From: JBGSWL01 sp041752455
GTDB lineage: Bacteria > Pseudomonadota > Alphaproteobacteria > Rhizobiales > Rhizobiaceae
Direction: 5' to 3'
Length of the DNA stretch: 41,166 bases
Assembly: GCA_041752455.1 (NCBI GenBank)
Contig: JBGSWL010000073.1
Coordinates: 1-41,166 of the forward strand
The notes under the pieces were generated by a model. That model was not told the DNA's origin. It did not search any database and worked only from the letters and a program-made list of their open reading frames with translations. Positions 26,318 through 34,422 of this stretch are shown here, piece by piece. The position numbers and the translations under genes were made by a program. Positions within the stretch are counted from its first letter, which is position 1, and each line of letters begins with the position of its first letter.

Positions 26318-26715
26318 AAACCGACCATGTCACATTGAGGTTGTTGGCAGTCGATGACGACGTCAGCTCAGCCGAGCTGATCGTCCGTGTGGCCGAGCGC
26401 ATCAAGTTCGAGGCGTTCGCCACATCCGACAGCCGAGGTGTGATGAACCTTGCCTCGGCGCTGGCCCCTGACGTGATCGCCATCGATGTCCGGATGCCGA
26501 ACCTTGATGCTGATGATCTGCTGGAACTCCTGGCAGAAAGCCGGTTTTCCGGCCAGATCATTATCGTCAGCGGCCAGGATCCCGATGTCCTTGCCCGCGT
26601 TCAGCAACACGGCGTCGAACTGGGGCTCAACCGGCCGCACATCATGCAGAAGCCGATCGACATGACGGCACTGCGCGACCTTCTGTCCACCTGCCGGATG
26701 CGCAAGGCAGCCTGA
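26314..26715 (+). CDS. Stand-alone response regulator receiver
   Basis: A 133-residue single receiver domain without an output domain. The acidic pair is in AVDDDVSS, the phospho-acceptor is D58 in VIAIDVRMP, and the conserved Lys is in IMQKPID. Its ATG overlaps the stop of the alpha-oxoamine synthase (ATGA, 26314-26317), so both proteins are made from one message. In Lqs-type loci a regulator gene lies beside the synthase gene, which is the parallel drawn here. It may receive phosphate from the hybrid kinase encoded 2.5 kb away on the opposite strand. The helix 4 region reads QIIIVSGQDPDVL, with Ser at the switch position. Confidence 0.92.
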   Translation: MKTDHVTLRLLAVDDDVSSAELIVRVAERIKFEAFATSDSRGVMNLASALAPDVIAIDVRMPNLDADDLLELLAESRFSGQIIIVSGQDPDVLARVQQHGVELGLNRPHIMQKPIDMTALRDLLSTCRMRKAA

Positions 26716-26770
26716 GGTTTCGGCCGGGCAAGAGCGCTGCGTCGCCAGCCAGCCTTCAGAAGGCCAAGGC

Positions 26771-26826
26771 CCAAAACACAAGAACCCGGGTTGGCATGAT
26801 CACCAACCCGGGTTCTTGTGTTTTGG
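26771..26826. terminator. 24-bp perfect inverted repeat, likely bidirectional terminator
   Basis: Positions 26771-26794 are exactly complementary to 26803-26826, with an 8-base spacer that holds TGATCA. Each arm includes the palindrome AACCCGGGTT and ends in AAAA or TTTT, so both strands show a GC stem followed by T residues. It lies between two convergent receiver genes and can stop both transcripts. The stem is unusually long and exact for a terminator. Confidence 0.7.
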
Positions 26827-26877
26827 CATGACGTAACGGCACTGACCGTGCCGGGAACACTGCTCAAATGGTGCCGA

Positions 26878-27252
26878 TCAGAAGTTCATGTGCAGTGCGT
26901 TGTTCATCTTCTGCAACAGGCGAACAAGGTCCACCGGCTTGGTGTCAAAGTCGATGCAACCGGCCTCCAGAGCACGGCGGCGGTCGGTCTCGAAGGCGCT
27001 GGCGGTCAGCGCGATGATCGGAATGTCGGCGGAAACCGGATTGGCCTTTATGCGACGTGTTGCCTCGCAGCCATCCATCTCGCCAAGACCGATATCCATC
27101 AGGATGAGATCCGGGCTCTGGTCGGCTGCAGCTTCCACCGCAGACGGGCCATCAACCGCAAAGCGGATGGTGAAGCCACGCTTGGTCAGACGACGGCCGA
27201 GGATATCCCGGTTGACCGGATGATCTTCCACGATCAGCACTGTCTTGCTCAT
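26878..27252 (-). CDS. Stand-alone response regulator, DivK-like
   Basis: A 124-residue single receiver: acidic residues in LIVEDHPVNRD, phospho-acceptor D53 in LILMDIGLGEMDG, Thr in IIALTASAF, and Lys in DTKPVD. It resembles DivK/Spo0F-type relay proteins and the receivers of hybrid kinases. The start lies 25 bases after the hybrid kinase stop codon, so the two form an operon, and the kinase is its likely partner. Without an output domain it would act by relay or by protein contact. Confidence 0.93.
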   Translation of the reverse strand: MSKTVLIVEDHPVNRDILGRRLTKRGFTIRFAVDGPSAVEAAADQSPDLILMDIGLGEMDGCEATRRIKANPVSADIPIIALTASAFETDRRRALEAGCIDFDTKPVDLVRLLQKMNNALHMNF

Positions 27253-27277
27253 CTCTTCCGTTCCTTTGTCAGTCGCC

Positions 27278-29143
27278 TCAGGCGGCCTTGTCCTTGCGGT
27301 ACTTGGCCAGCAGCTTGATCAGGTAGTTGGTATCGACGGGCTTGGTGATGAAGCCATCGATCTTGGCTTCCATGTCCGGCGTTGCGCCATCCATGACCGA
27401 AACCATGACCAGCGGTATCGATGCAATATCGGGAGAGCTCTTCAGGGCATCCACAACCATCCAGCCGTCGGTCTTGGGCATCAGCACGTCAATCAGGATG
27501 ACGAACGGCTTGACGGTCCGCGCCAGATGGATCGCCGATTCCGGCTGGTCTGTCAGGATCGGACGATAGCCTTCCTTGCGCAGCGTCCGGTCAATGATCT
27601 CGAGGTAGTTCCGGTCGTCATCAATGACCAGCACGGTCAATGCCGGCGAGGTGTGGGACGCCGAGGAAAGGCCTGCATCACCTTCGGCAAAACGCCGCAG
27701 ATCGGCTGCTGCATCCTGGAGAAGACTGTCGAGGTCTTCCTGGATCGTGTCGATTGCTTTGTCCGCGACGGCGTTGTCGCCGGCCACGACCCTTGTGGGA
27801 ACAGTGATCGTGAACGTCGATCCCTCGTTGAGGACACTGGTCGCCGTGATGTCGCCGCCCATGAGACGGCACAGGTTGCGCGACAGCGACAGTCCGAGGC
27901 CGGTACCGCCGAACTTGGCGTTCACCTTGGCGCTTGCCTGGCTGAAGTTGGCGAAGAGATGCACCAGCGCTTCCGGCGCAATGCCGATACCGGTGTCTTC
28001 GACTTCGATGACCAGCATCTCGGTCTTGCCGATGTAACGGCGATCGATCCGCATGGTGATGCGACCGTTCTGGCAGAACTTGGCGGCATTCGACAGCATG
28101 TTGAACACGGCCTGGCGCAACTTTGTCAGGTCGACATTGACCGTGCCGATCGGCTTATCGCAGATGATCTCGAACGCATTGGCATTCTTGGCAGCGAGCG
28201 GCCGCCCGGTGATCTCGATCTCGTTGATGATCCTGTCGAAATCGACAGGCTCGACATAAAGCTCGGTCTTGCCGGCCTCGATTTTCGAGATGTCGAGAAT
28301 GTCATTGACCATCGACAGCAGATGCTTGCCGGCCGCCGAAATCTTCTGGAGGTCAGCGATCTGTGCGCCATTGCCTTCCAGTTCGGCATCCTCGAGCAGG
28401 ATTTCCGAATAGCCGAGAACAGCGTTCAGCGGCGTGCGCAATTCATGGCTCATCTTGGCGAGGAATTCCGACTTGGCGCCGTTTGCGCGTTCGGCTTCGT
28501 CCTTGGCATGCTTCAGGTCAGACAGCGTCGATTGGTGACGATCGATTTCCTTGATCAGTTCCGACTGGGAGTCGACGACCGAGGCGTAATAGCTCGCCAT
28601 AATAAAAATGTAGGTTGAAGCGCAGAACGCCGAAATCACGGTCACGCCGACCAGTTCTTCCAGCGCGATATGCACCGGGAACGAGCCGTCCAACTGGTAG
28701 ACGGCGTAGAAGCCGCCGAGACCGATGATGATCTGTGAGAAGATCGCGATCGAGGTCTTCAGGCCCGACCCCATGTAGAAGAAGGCGAGCAGCGGCACGA
28801 CGAGGAACCACATCAGGAACGGCGAACTGGCGCCACCGTAGTGATAGGCGGTGATCAGGATCGCGAAGTTCAGGTTCATCACCGACATGATCGCCAGCGC
28901 CGTATAGTGCTTGTGCAGGAAGCGCAGCGCAAACGGGAACAGCCAGAACATCGTGACCGAGAGGCCGAGCAGATGAACGTGCGGCCACGGGTCGGTATCA
29001 TGCGTCCACAGATAGATGGTGATCGGATGACCGAGGAAGGGTCCGAACATGTGCGAGATGATGAACATCCGCACACGCTTGTAGACGTTGATGTCTGCCT
29101 TCATCGCATCAGGCATGAAGAAGTCGACCAATGTGGTCAGCAT
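27278..29143 (-). CDS. Hybrid histidine kinase with a polytopic membrane sensor
   Basis: A 621-residue hybrid kinase. Residues about 25-195 hold six hydrophobic segments, starting FGPFLGHPITIYLW and including MWFLVVPLLAFFYM. A helical linker (about 195-220) leads to a HisKA domain with H233 in KMSHELRTPLN, then a HATPase domain with the N box (LSNAAKF), DTGIGIAP and GTGLGLSL. The C-terminal receiver has D552 in ILIDVLMPKTDGW and Lys in FITKPVD. The arrangement (six-helix sensor, kinase, receiver) is that of CqsS and LqsS, and the GxPxxxxxW run near the first helix is similar to CqsS as I remember it. It would sense a hydrophobic or membrane-permeant signal; the ligand is unproven. Confidence 0.93.
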   Translation of the reverse strand: MLTTLVDFFMPDAMKADINVYKRVRMFIISHMFGPFLGHPITIYLWTHDTDPWPHVHLLGLSVTMFWLFPFALRFLHKHYTALAIMSVMNLNFAILITAYHYGGASSPFLMWFLVVPLLAFFYMGSGLKTSIAIFSQIIIGLGGFYAVYQLDGSFPVHIALEELVGVTVISAFCASTYIFIMASYYASVVDSQSELIKEIDRHQSTLSDLKHAKDEAERANGAKSEFLAKMSHELRTPLNAVLGYSEILLEDAELEGNGAQIADLQKISAAGKHLLSMVNDILDISKIEAGKTELYVEPVDFDRIINEIEITGRPLAAKNANAFEIICDKPIGTVNVDLTKLRQAVFNMLSNAAKFCQNGRITMRIDRRYIGKTEMLVIEVEDTGIGIAPEALVHLFANFSQASAKVNAKFGGTGLGLSLSRNLCRLMGGDITATSVLNEGSTFTITVPTRVVAGDNAVADKAIDTIQEDLDSLLQDAAADLRRFAEGDAGLSSASHTSPALTVLVIDDDRNYLEIIDRTLRKEGYRPILTDQPESAIHLARTVKPFVILIDVLMPKTDGWMVVDALKSSPDIASIPLVMVSVMDGATPDMEAKIDGFITKPVDTNYLIKLLAKYRKDKAA

Positions 29144-29282
29144 GCGCGTATCCCCTTAGCCCCGCATCCACCGGAAACTTTCAATCGGTTGATTGTACCT
29201 CTCAAATTGTAAATGCCGCCTTAGCGAAGCCTTGGGCCGGACGTGATAGCGCTGGGACACGCAATCTGGGGACGCTGCGACC

Positions 29283-29963
29283 ATGCCGACAACAGCCCGT
29301 ATGAACCGCCCGAACTGGTTTCCAGTTGGCGAAGTGGTAACCGAGTTCGCCCCAAGCTGCTCTGAACCGGGGCAGGTCCAGGCGCTCGCAGCGTCGCTGC
29401 ACCAGTTCGTGTCCTGCTCGCTTGAAGGACCAAAGGGCGTCGATCCGGCAACCTTGATTGCTGCGCTTGGCGCGCTGGCCGGTTACAGCGCGCGCTTCGT
29501 CGTGCGCGAAGGCGTTCGCCAGGGCCTCTACAAGGACGACTTTTCCGTGCCGCGTGGCGTCAATGCCCGCCATGTGTCGATGTCCGACCGGGTGACGGCA
29601 CTCGTCTGCGACCTGACGCAGGAAAGCTATGTGGCGACGATGGCGACGGGCTTTCTGGCCAAGGGTGGCCAGTGGCTCCCCGATGTCCGCCAGGACCTGA
29701 TGCACAACTTCATGGCGATCAACGCGCCGACCTATCCCGACTACACGGTGGCTTCCTCATATCTCCCGAAAATTCCGCCGCAGACGCTGCTCTTGATGCT
29801 GTGGGATCAATTGCACGCAAAGCTGAGCGTGACCGAACATGCCTGCGAACATGCGATGCAGGCGTTCGGTCTGGCCACCGTCGCTGCGGCTGACGCGGTG
29901 CATGGCCGCATGCCGCTACATGTCTCCGCGCAACTGGCAACCGAGACTGCCATTGCCATGTAG
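29283..29963 (+). CDS. Conserved-looking protein of unknown function beside the kinase
   Basis: A 226-residue soluble protein with no recognised domain. The chain is helical in appearance with a hydrophobic central stretch (GVDPATLIAALGALAGYSARFVVREGV at residues 53-79) and no signal peptide or clear membrane helix. GGGGA (29268-29272) lies 10 bases before the ATG at 29283; ATG 29301 is a second option. It is divergent from the hybrid kinase with 139 bases between starts, so co-regulation is possible. The ordinary codon use and length argue that it is a real gene. No function is proposed. Confidence 0.8.
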   Translation: MPTTARMNRPNWFPVGEVVTEFAPSCSEPGQVQALAASLHQFVSCSLEGPKGVDPATLIAALGALAGYSARFVVREGVRQGLYKDDFSVPRGVNARHVSMSDRVTALVCDLTQESYVATMATGFLAKGGQWLPDVRQDLMHNFMAINAPTYPDYTVASSYLPKIPPQTLLLMLWDQLHAKLSVTEHACEHAMQAFGLATVAAADAVHGRMPLHVSAQLATETAIAM

Positions 29964-30043
29964 AAGATCGATTACGGCTTCTGAGCGACACCGTTCTCCC
30001 TTTTGGATGACGAACCGGTGACACCGGCCACAAGCCGGCTCAA

Positions 30044-30094
30044 TTGTCACGGTACCGTCATGCATTCGTCAATGGGACGTCATGGCGCCGTCGT
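30044..30094 (+). promoter_or_regulatory. Tandem Pho-box array upstream of ugpB
   Basis: Five 7-base half sites, TTGTCAC, CCGTCAT, TCGTCAA, ACGTCAT and CCGTCGT, begin at 30044, 30055, 30066, 30077 and 30088, each exactly 11 bases apart. This is the geometry of PhoB binding sites (CTGTCAT, four bases, CTGTCAT), extended to at least two full boxes. The array ends 56 bases before the ugpB start codon. PhoB activation of ugp under phosphate limitation is established in other bacteria. Confidence 0.8.
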
Positions 30095-30150
30095 ATCCCC
30101 GCGGAAGGTGGCTGATGATTGCCGCCATCATTCCTTCTTGGGAGAACGTC

Positions 30151-31458
30151 ATGATCCGCAACCTTGCTGCAGCAGCCTTCCTGCTGTCTTCCACTGCGCT
30201 GTCGTTTGCGCAGACCGAAATCACCTTCTGGCACGCCATGGGCGGTGCACTCGGTGAATCCGTCAACAAGATCGCCGAAAACTTCAATGCGTCGCAGAGC
30301 GACGTCAAGCTGACGCCGGTCTTCAAGGGCACCTATGAAGAAAACCTCACCGCCGGTATCGCAGCATTCCGCGCCGGCGAACAGCCGAACATCATCCAGG
30401 TTTTCGATGCCGGTGCTGCCACCATCATCAATGCACCGGGCGCCGTCATTGCCGTCGAAGACATCATGACCCAGGCCGGCATGACCTTCGACATCAACGC
30501 CTACATCTCGGGCGTTCGCGGCTTCTACGCTGCTCCCGATGGCAAGATGGTCGGCATGCCGTTCAATTCGTCGGCTCCGATCATGTACTACAACATCGCT
30601 GCGCTTGAAAAAGCCGGCGTGACGCCGCCGAAGACCTGGGAAGAATTCGAAGCTGCGGCTCCGAAGTTGAAGGAAGCCGGTTTCATTCCGCTCGCCCAGT
30701 CGCACCTGCCGTGGATCTTCACCGAGAACTTCCACTCACGCCACAACCTGCCATTCGCAACCAACGACAACGGCTATACCGGCGTCGAAGGCACCAAGCT
30801 TCTCGTCAACAACGATGCCATCAAGACCCATTTCACCAAGCTCGTCGAATGGAAGTCCAATGGCATGTTCGAATGGTATGGTGCCGGCTGGGCCGACAAC
30901 CAGACCCCGTTCGAACAGGAAAAAGTCGCGATCTGGCTCGGTTCGTCCGGCTCGTTCGGCGGCCTGAAAAAGTCGGCCCAATTCGAGTTCGGCGCAGCAC
31001 CGCTGCCGTTCTGGAAGTCGATCGTTGGCGATGCGCAGCCGGATGGCTACCAGTCGTTCATCGGCGGCGCAGCGCTGTTTGCGATGTCGGGCAAGTCGGA
31101 AGAAGAAAACAAGGCTGTTGCCAAGTTCTTCGAATACCTGACCTCGGCTGACGTGCAGTATCAGTGGCACAAGGAAACCGGCTATGTGCCGATCACCAAC
31201 GCTGCGTATGATGCAGCCAAGGCTGACGGCTACTACACCGAGACCCCTGCCGCTGAAGTCGGCATCACCCAGTTGAACCTGCCGGCTGGCGAATTCACCA
31301 AGGGCTACCGGATGGGTTTCTACGTCCAGATCCGTGACGTCATGAACCGCGAATACGGCAAGATCTTCACCGGTGAAGCCACCGTCGAAGACGCTTTCAA
31401 GACCATCGAAGAAGAAGGCAACGCGCTGCTCGAGCGTTTCGCCAAGACCGCTTCCTGA
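30151..31458 (+). CDS. ugpB: sn-Glycerol-3-phosphate ABC transporter, binding protein UgpB
   Basis: The periplasmic binding protein (435 residues) of the Ugp importer for glycerol-3-phosphate and glycerophosphodiesters. It has a signal peptide with cleavage after Ala20 (SFA-QTE), the UgpB start ITFWHAMGGALGESVNKIAENFN, PFNSSAPIMYYN near residue 135, and GYVPITNAAYDAAKADGYY and FTKGYRMG in the C-terminal lobe, all shared with UgpB. GGGAG lies about 6 bases before ATG 30151, and earlier in-frame starts would precede the signal peptide and overlap the Pho boxes. It is first in the ugpBAEC order; a hairpin separates it from ugpA. Confidence 0.95.
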   Translation: MIRNLAAAAFLLSSTALSFAQTEITFWHAMGGALGESVNKIAENFNASQSDVKLTPVFKGTYEENLTAGIAAFRAGEQPNIIQVFDAGAATIINAPGAVIAVEDIMTQAGMTFDINAYISGVRGFYAAPDGKMVGMPFNSSAPIMYYNIAALEKAGVTPPKTWEEFEAAAPKLKEAGFIPLAQSHLPWIFTENFHSRHNLPFATNDNGYTGVEGTKLLVNNDAIKTHFTKLVEWKSNGMFEWYGAGWADNQTPFEQEKVAIWLGSSGSFGGLKKSAQFEFGAAPLPFWKSIVGDAQPDGYQSFIGGAALFAMSGKSEEENKAVAKFFEYLTSADVQYQWHKETGYVPITNAAYDAAKADGYYTETPAAEVGITQLNLPAGEFTKGYRMGFYVQIRDVMNREYGKIFTGEATVEDAFKTIEEEGNALLERFAKTAS

Positions 31459-31479
31459 TCGCACGATCCTTGTCGCACA

Positions 31480-31510
31480 GGAGCGTCCGGCCTTTTTGGC
31501 CGGGCGCTCC
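31480..31510 (+). other. Intercistronic stem-loop between ugpB and ugpA
   Basis: GGAGCG-T-CCGGCC (31480-31492) pairs with 31498-31510 around a TTTTT loop: 13 pairs with a single G-U. There is no T-run after it, so it is more likely to stabilise the ugpB part of the message, or partly attenuate, than to terminate. This would raise binding protein levels over the permease, as in other sugar importers. Confidence 0.6.
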
Positions 31511-31540
31511 ATCCCTTTATCGAACCGATGGTCTGGGCTG

Positions 31541-32422
31541 ATGAAACGCGTCGTCTTTGGACATTCCTGGCTGCCCTACGCTTTTCTGCTGCCGCAGATG
31601 GCCATCATCGTCGTGTTCTTCTATTGGCCGGCGGCCGAGGCCGTGCGCTCATCGTTCTACCTTGAAGACCCGTTCGGGTTTGGCTCGACCTTTGTCGGGC
31701 TCGAAAATTACACCACCGCGCTGACCGGCAACGAATACCAGCGGGTTGCCCGCTTCACCGCCTGGTTCACCGTCATCGTCACCTTCTTGTCGCTCGCGCT
31801 GGCGCTGCTTCTCGCCGTCAAGGCTGACCATGTCCTGCGCGGGGCAAGCACCTACAAGACACTGCTGATGTGGGTCTATGCGGTGGCGCCGCCCGTTGCC
31901 GGCATTCTCGGCATCCTGTTCTTCGACCAGCATATCGGTCCGCTCGTCGATCTGGCGGCATTCTTCGGCTGGGACATGAAAGTAGGTGTCAATTACAATG
32001 ACACCGCCATCGCGATGATCACCGTTTCCGTCTGGAAACAGGTTCCGGTGAACTTCATCTTCTTCCTGTCCGGCCTTCAATCTATCCCGCGCTCGGTGCG
32101 CGAGGCAGCGCTGATCGATTGCCAGTCCGCGACGCGCCGGTTCTTCACCGTGACCTTCCCGCTGCTGGCGCCGACCGGTTTCTTCCTGTTGATCATCAAC
32201 ATCACCTACGCGCTGTTCGACACGTTCGGCGTCGTCGACATCATGACCAAGAACGAGCCGGCCAATAATCCGGTGACGCTGGTCTACAAGGTCTATCTTG
32301 ACGGTTTCCGCGGCAACGATCTCGGCGGTTCGTCCGCGCAATCGGTGATCCTGATGGTCCTCGTTCTGGCGCTGACCGTCTTCCAGTTCCGCCTGATCGA
32401 GCGGCGCGTCCATTATACGTGA
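31541..32422 (+). CDS. ugpA: sn-Glycerol-3-phosphate ABC transporter permease UgpA
   Basis: A 293-residue inner-membrane permease with six hydrophobic helices and the EAA loop REAALIDCQSATRRFFTVTFPLL, which docks the ATPase. The N-terminus WLPYAFLLPQMAIIVVFFYWPA is characteristic of MalF/UgpA-type permeases. The frame is open from 31373 inside the end of ugpB, but ATG 31541 is the natural start. It forms the translocation channel together with UgpE, whose gene begins 10 bases after this stop. Confidence 0.95.
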   Translation: MKRVVFGHSWLPYAFLLPQMAIIVVFFYWPAAEAVRSSFYLEDPFGFGSTFVGLENYTTALTGNEYQRVARFTAWFTVIVTFLSLALALLLAVKADHVLRGASTYKTLLMWVYAVAPPVAGILGILFFDQHIGPLVDLAAFFGWDMKVGVNYNDTAIAMITVSVWKQVPVNFIFFLSGLQSIPRSVREAALIDCQSATRRFFTVTFPLLAPTGFFLLIINITYALFDTFGVVDIMTKNEPANNPVTLVYKVYLDGFRGNDLGGSSAQSVILMVLVLALTVFQFRLIERRVHYT

Positions 32423-32432
32423 GGCAGGGCTG

Positions 32433-33341
32433 ATGACGGTTGCCGAAACAAGATCCGACATCGTGGCCGCCGCGCCGGCGGTCCGGCATCAGCGCAGGAT
32501 TTCCTGGGGCGCGGTCGGTGACCATGCCATCCTGATCATCGGCTCGCTGATCATGATCGTGCCGGTGGTTCTGGCGTTTCTGACCTCGACACATGATGTG
32601 GTGACCATCCACCGCGAGGGGCTGCAGTTCCTGCCCGGCGGCGAATTTGCCAAGACCTATGGCAATGTCCTGTTTCGTAGCGGCGGCTTTACCGGTGAGG
32701 TCAATGGCGTAACCATGACGGTCAATTCGCTGATACTCGGCATCGGCTTTGCCGTCGGCAAGATCGTCGTGTCGATGATGGCCGCCTACGCCATCGTCTA
32801 TTTCCGGTTTCCGTTCGGCACATTCGCCTTCTGGATGATCTTCACGACGCTGCTGCTGCCGCTCGAAGTGCGCATTCTGCCCTCCTACGAGATCGTCCAG
32901 TCGCTCGGGCTTACCAACACCTATACCGGCCTGATCGTGCCGCTGATTGCGTCCGCGACTGGAACGTTCTTCTTCCGGCAATTCTTCAAGTCGGTCCCTG
33001 ACGAACTGGTGGAAGCTGCGCGCATCGACGGTGCCGGTCCGGTCAAGTTCTTCATCGATATCCTGCTGCCGCTGTCGCAGACGATGATCGCGGCGATGTT
33101 CATCATCATGTTCGTCTATGGCTGGAACCAGTATCTCTGGCCGACGCTGATCACCACCGACGAGGGCTATTTCACGCTCGTGCGCGGCATCAAGCAGATC
33201 CTGCAGGTCTGGATCGGCTCGAACATTCCCGAATACGGCGAGGCGATGGCGCTGGCGATCCTCGCCATGCTGCCGCCGGTCGTGATCGTCGTCGTGTTCC
33301 AGAGCTGGTTCGTCAAGGGCCTGACCGAAAGCGACAAGTAG
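32433..33341 (+). CDS. ugpE: sn-Glycerol-3-phosphate ABC transporter permease UgpE
   Basis: The second permease, 302 residues, with a 25-residue polar N-terminal extension before the first helix (HAILIIGSLIMIVPVVLAFLTST). The EAA loop is VEAARIDGAGPVKFFIDILLPLS. The stretch SYEIVQSLGLTNTYTGLIVPLIASATGTFFFRQFF matches MalG/UgpE proteins. AGGCAGGG precedes ATG 32433. ugpC starts 22 bases after its stop, completing the importer. Confidence 0.95.
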   Translation: MTVAETRSDIVAAAPAVRHQRRISWGAVGDHAILIIGSLIMIVPVVLAFLTSTHDVVTIHREGLQFLPGGEFAKTYGNVLFRSGGFTGEVNGVTMTVNSLILGIGFAVGKIVVSMMAAYAIVYFRFPFGTFAFWMIFTTLLLPLEVRILPSYEIVQSLGLTNTYTGLIVPLIASATGTFFFRQFFKSVPDELVEAARIDGAGPVKFFIDILLPLSQTMIAAMFIIMFVYGWNQYLWPTLITTDEGYFTLVRGIKQILQVWIGSNIPEYGEAMALAILAMLPPVVIVVVFQSWFVKGLTESDK

Positions 33342-33363
33342 TCAAACCAGAGGCAAGAGCAGC

Positions 33364-34416
33364 ATGGCGCCGGTCAACATTTCACGGGTCTCCAAGGACT
33401 ATGCCAGCGGCGCGCGCGCCGTTTCCGACGTGTCGCTCGACATCGCCGATGGCGAGTTCATCGTGCTTGTCGGCCCGTCGGGCTGCGGGAAATCCACCCT
33501 GCTGCGCATGGTGGCGGGCCTTGAAACCATCACCGAGGGGACCGTCGCCATCGGCGACCGCATCGTCAACGATGTCGATCCGGCCAACCGCGACATCGCC
33601 ATGGTGTTCCAGAACTACGCGCTCTATCCGCACATGACCGTCAAACGGAACATGGCTTACGGCCTGACCAACCGCAAAATGGCGAAGTCGGAAATTGATC
33701 GCCGCGTGGCGGAAGCCTCGGCAATCCTGCGGCTCGACGACTATCTGGATCGCAAGCCGCGCCAACTGTCCGGCGGCCAGCGCCAACGCGTCGCCATGGG
33801 CCGCGCCATCGTGCGCGAACCGGCCTGCTTCCTCTTCGATGAGCCGCTGTCGAACCTCGATGCCAAATTGCGTGTCGACATGCGCGGCGAGATCAAGCAG
33901 TTGCAGCGCCGCCTCGGCACGACATCGATTTATGTCACGCATGACCAGATGGAAGCGATGACGCTTGCCGACCGGCTTGTCGTCCTCAATCTCGGACGCA
34001 TCGAACAGGTCGGAACGCCGCTTGACGTGTTCCGCAATCCGGCCAGCCTGTTCGTTGCCAGCTTCATCGGCTCACCGGAGATGAACCTCTTCGACGCCGA
34101 GGGCGATGGCAATGGCGCGCTGCGCGTCGGCGCGATGACCATCGCGCACGGCCACGACCGGCCTGTGTCGGGCAAGGTGAAGATCGGCATCCGTCCGCAC
34201 CACCTTATGCCAGCGGAAAACGGCAGCGCACACGGCGAACTCGCCGTCACCCATGTCGAGGAACTGGGCACCGAGCGCCTGATCCACGGAACGCTGGAAG
34301 GCCAGCGTTGCACGCTGGCCGTCGCTGCAGGATATCCGGCTGCCGAGCGCATGGGCGTGTCCCTCAACAGCGCAGAACTGCATCTGTTCGACGGGAGCAC
34401 CGGCCGCCGGCTTTAA
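33364..34416 (+). CDS. ugpC: sn-Glycerol-3-phosphate ABC transporter ATPase UgpC
   Basis: The 350-residue ATPase that powers the Ugp importer from the cytoplasmic side. Walker A GPSGCGKST lies at residues 37-45, the Q-loop in VFQNYALYPHMTV, the ABC signature LSGGQRQR near residue 135, Walker B CFLFDEPLSNLDAK, and the switch His in YVTHDQ. The C-terminal 110 residues form the TOBE/MalK-type regulatory domain (KIGIRPHHL). AGAGGC and related purines precede the ATG. It ends the operon; four 49-bp repeats follow the stop codon. Confidence 0.96.
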   Translation: MAPVNISRVSKDYASGARAVSDVSLDIADGEFIVLVGPSGCGKSTLLRMVAGLETITEGTVAIGDRIVNDVDPANRDIAMVFQNYALYPHMTVKRNMAYGLTNRKMAKSEIDRRVAEASAILRLDDYLDRKPRQLSGGQRQRVAMGRAIVREPACFLFDEPLSNLDAKLRVDMRGEIKQLQRRLGTTSIYVTHDQMEAMTLADRLVVLNLGRIEQVGTPLDVFRNPASLFVASFIGSPEMNLFDAEGDGNGALRVGAMTIAHGHDRPVSGKVKIGIRPHHLMPAENGSAHGELAVTHVEELGTERLIHGTLEGQRCTLAVAAGYPAAERMGVSLNSAELHLFDGSTGRRL

Positions 34417-34422
34417 GTTGTT

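Noticed and set aside
27245..28618. 457-codon open frame opposite the hybrid kinase
   Set aside because: Antisense shadow of a histidine kinase with all catalytic boxes; the translated frame shows no domain.
30082..30150. Upstream starts for ugpB
   Set aside because: They would precede a clear signal peptide and lie at or next to the Pho-box array; ATG 30151 has a proper ribosome-binding site.
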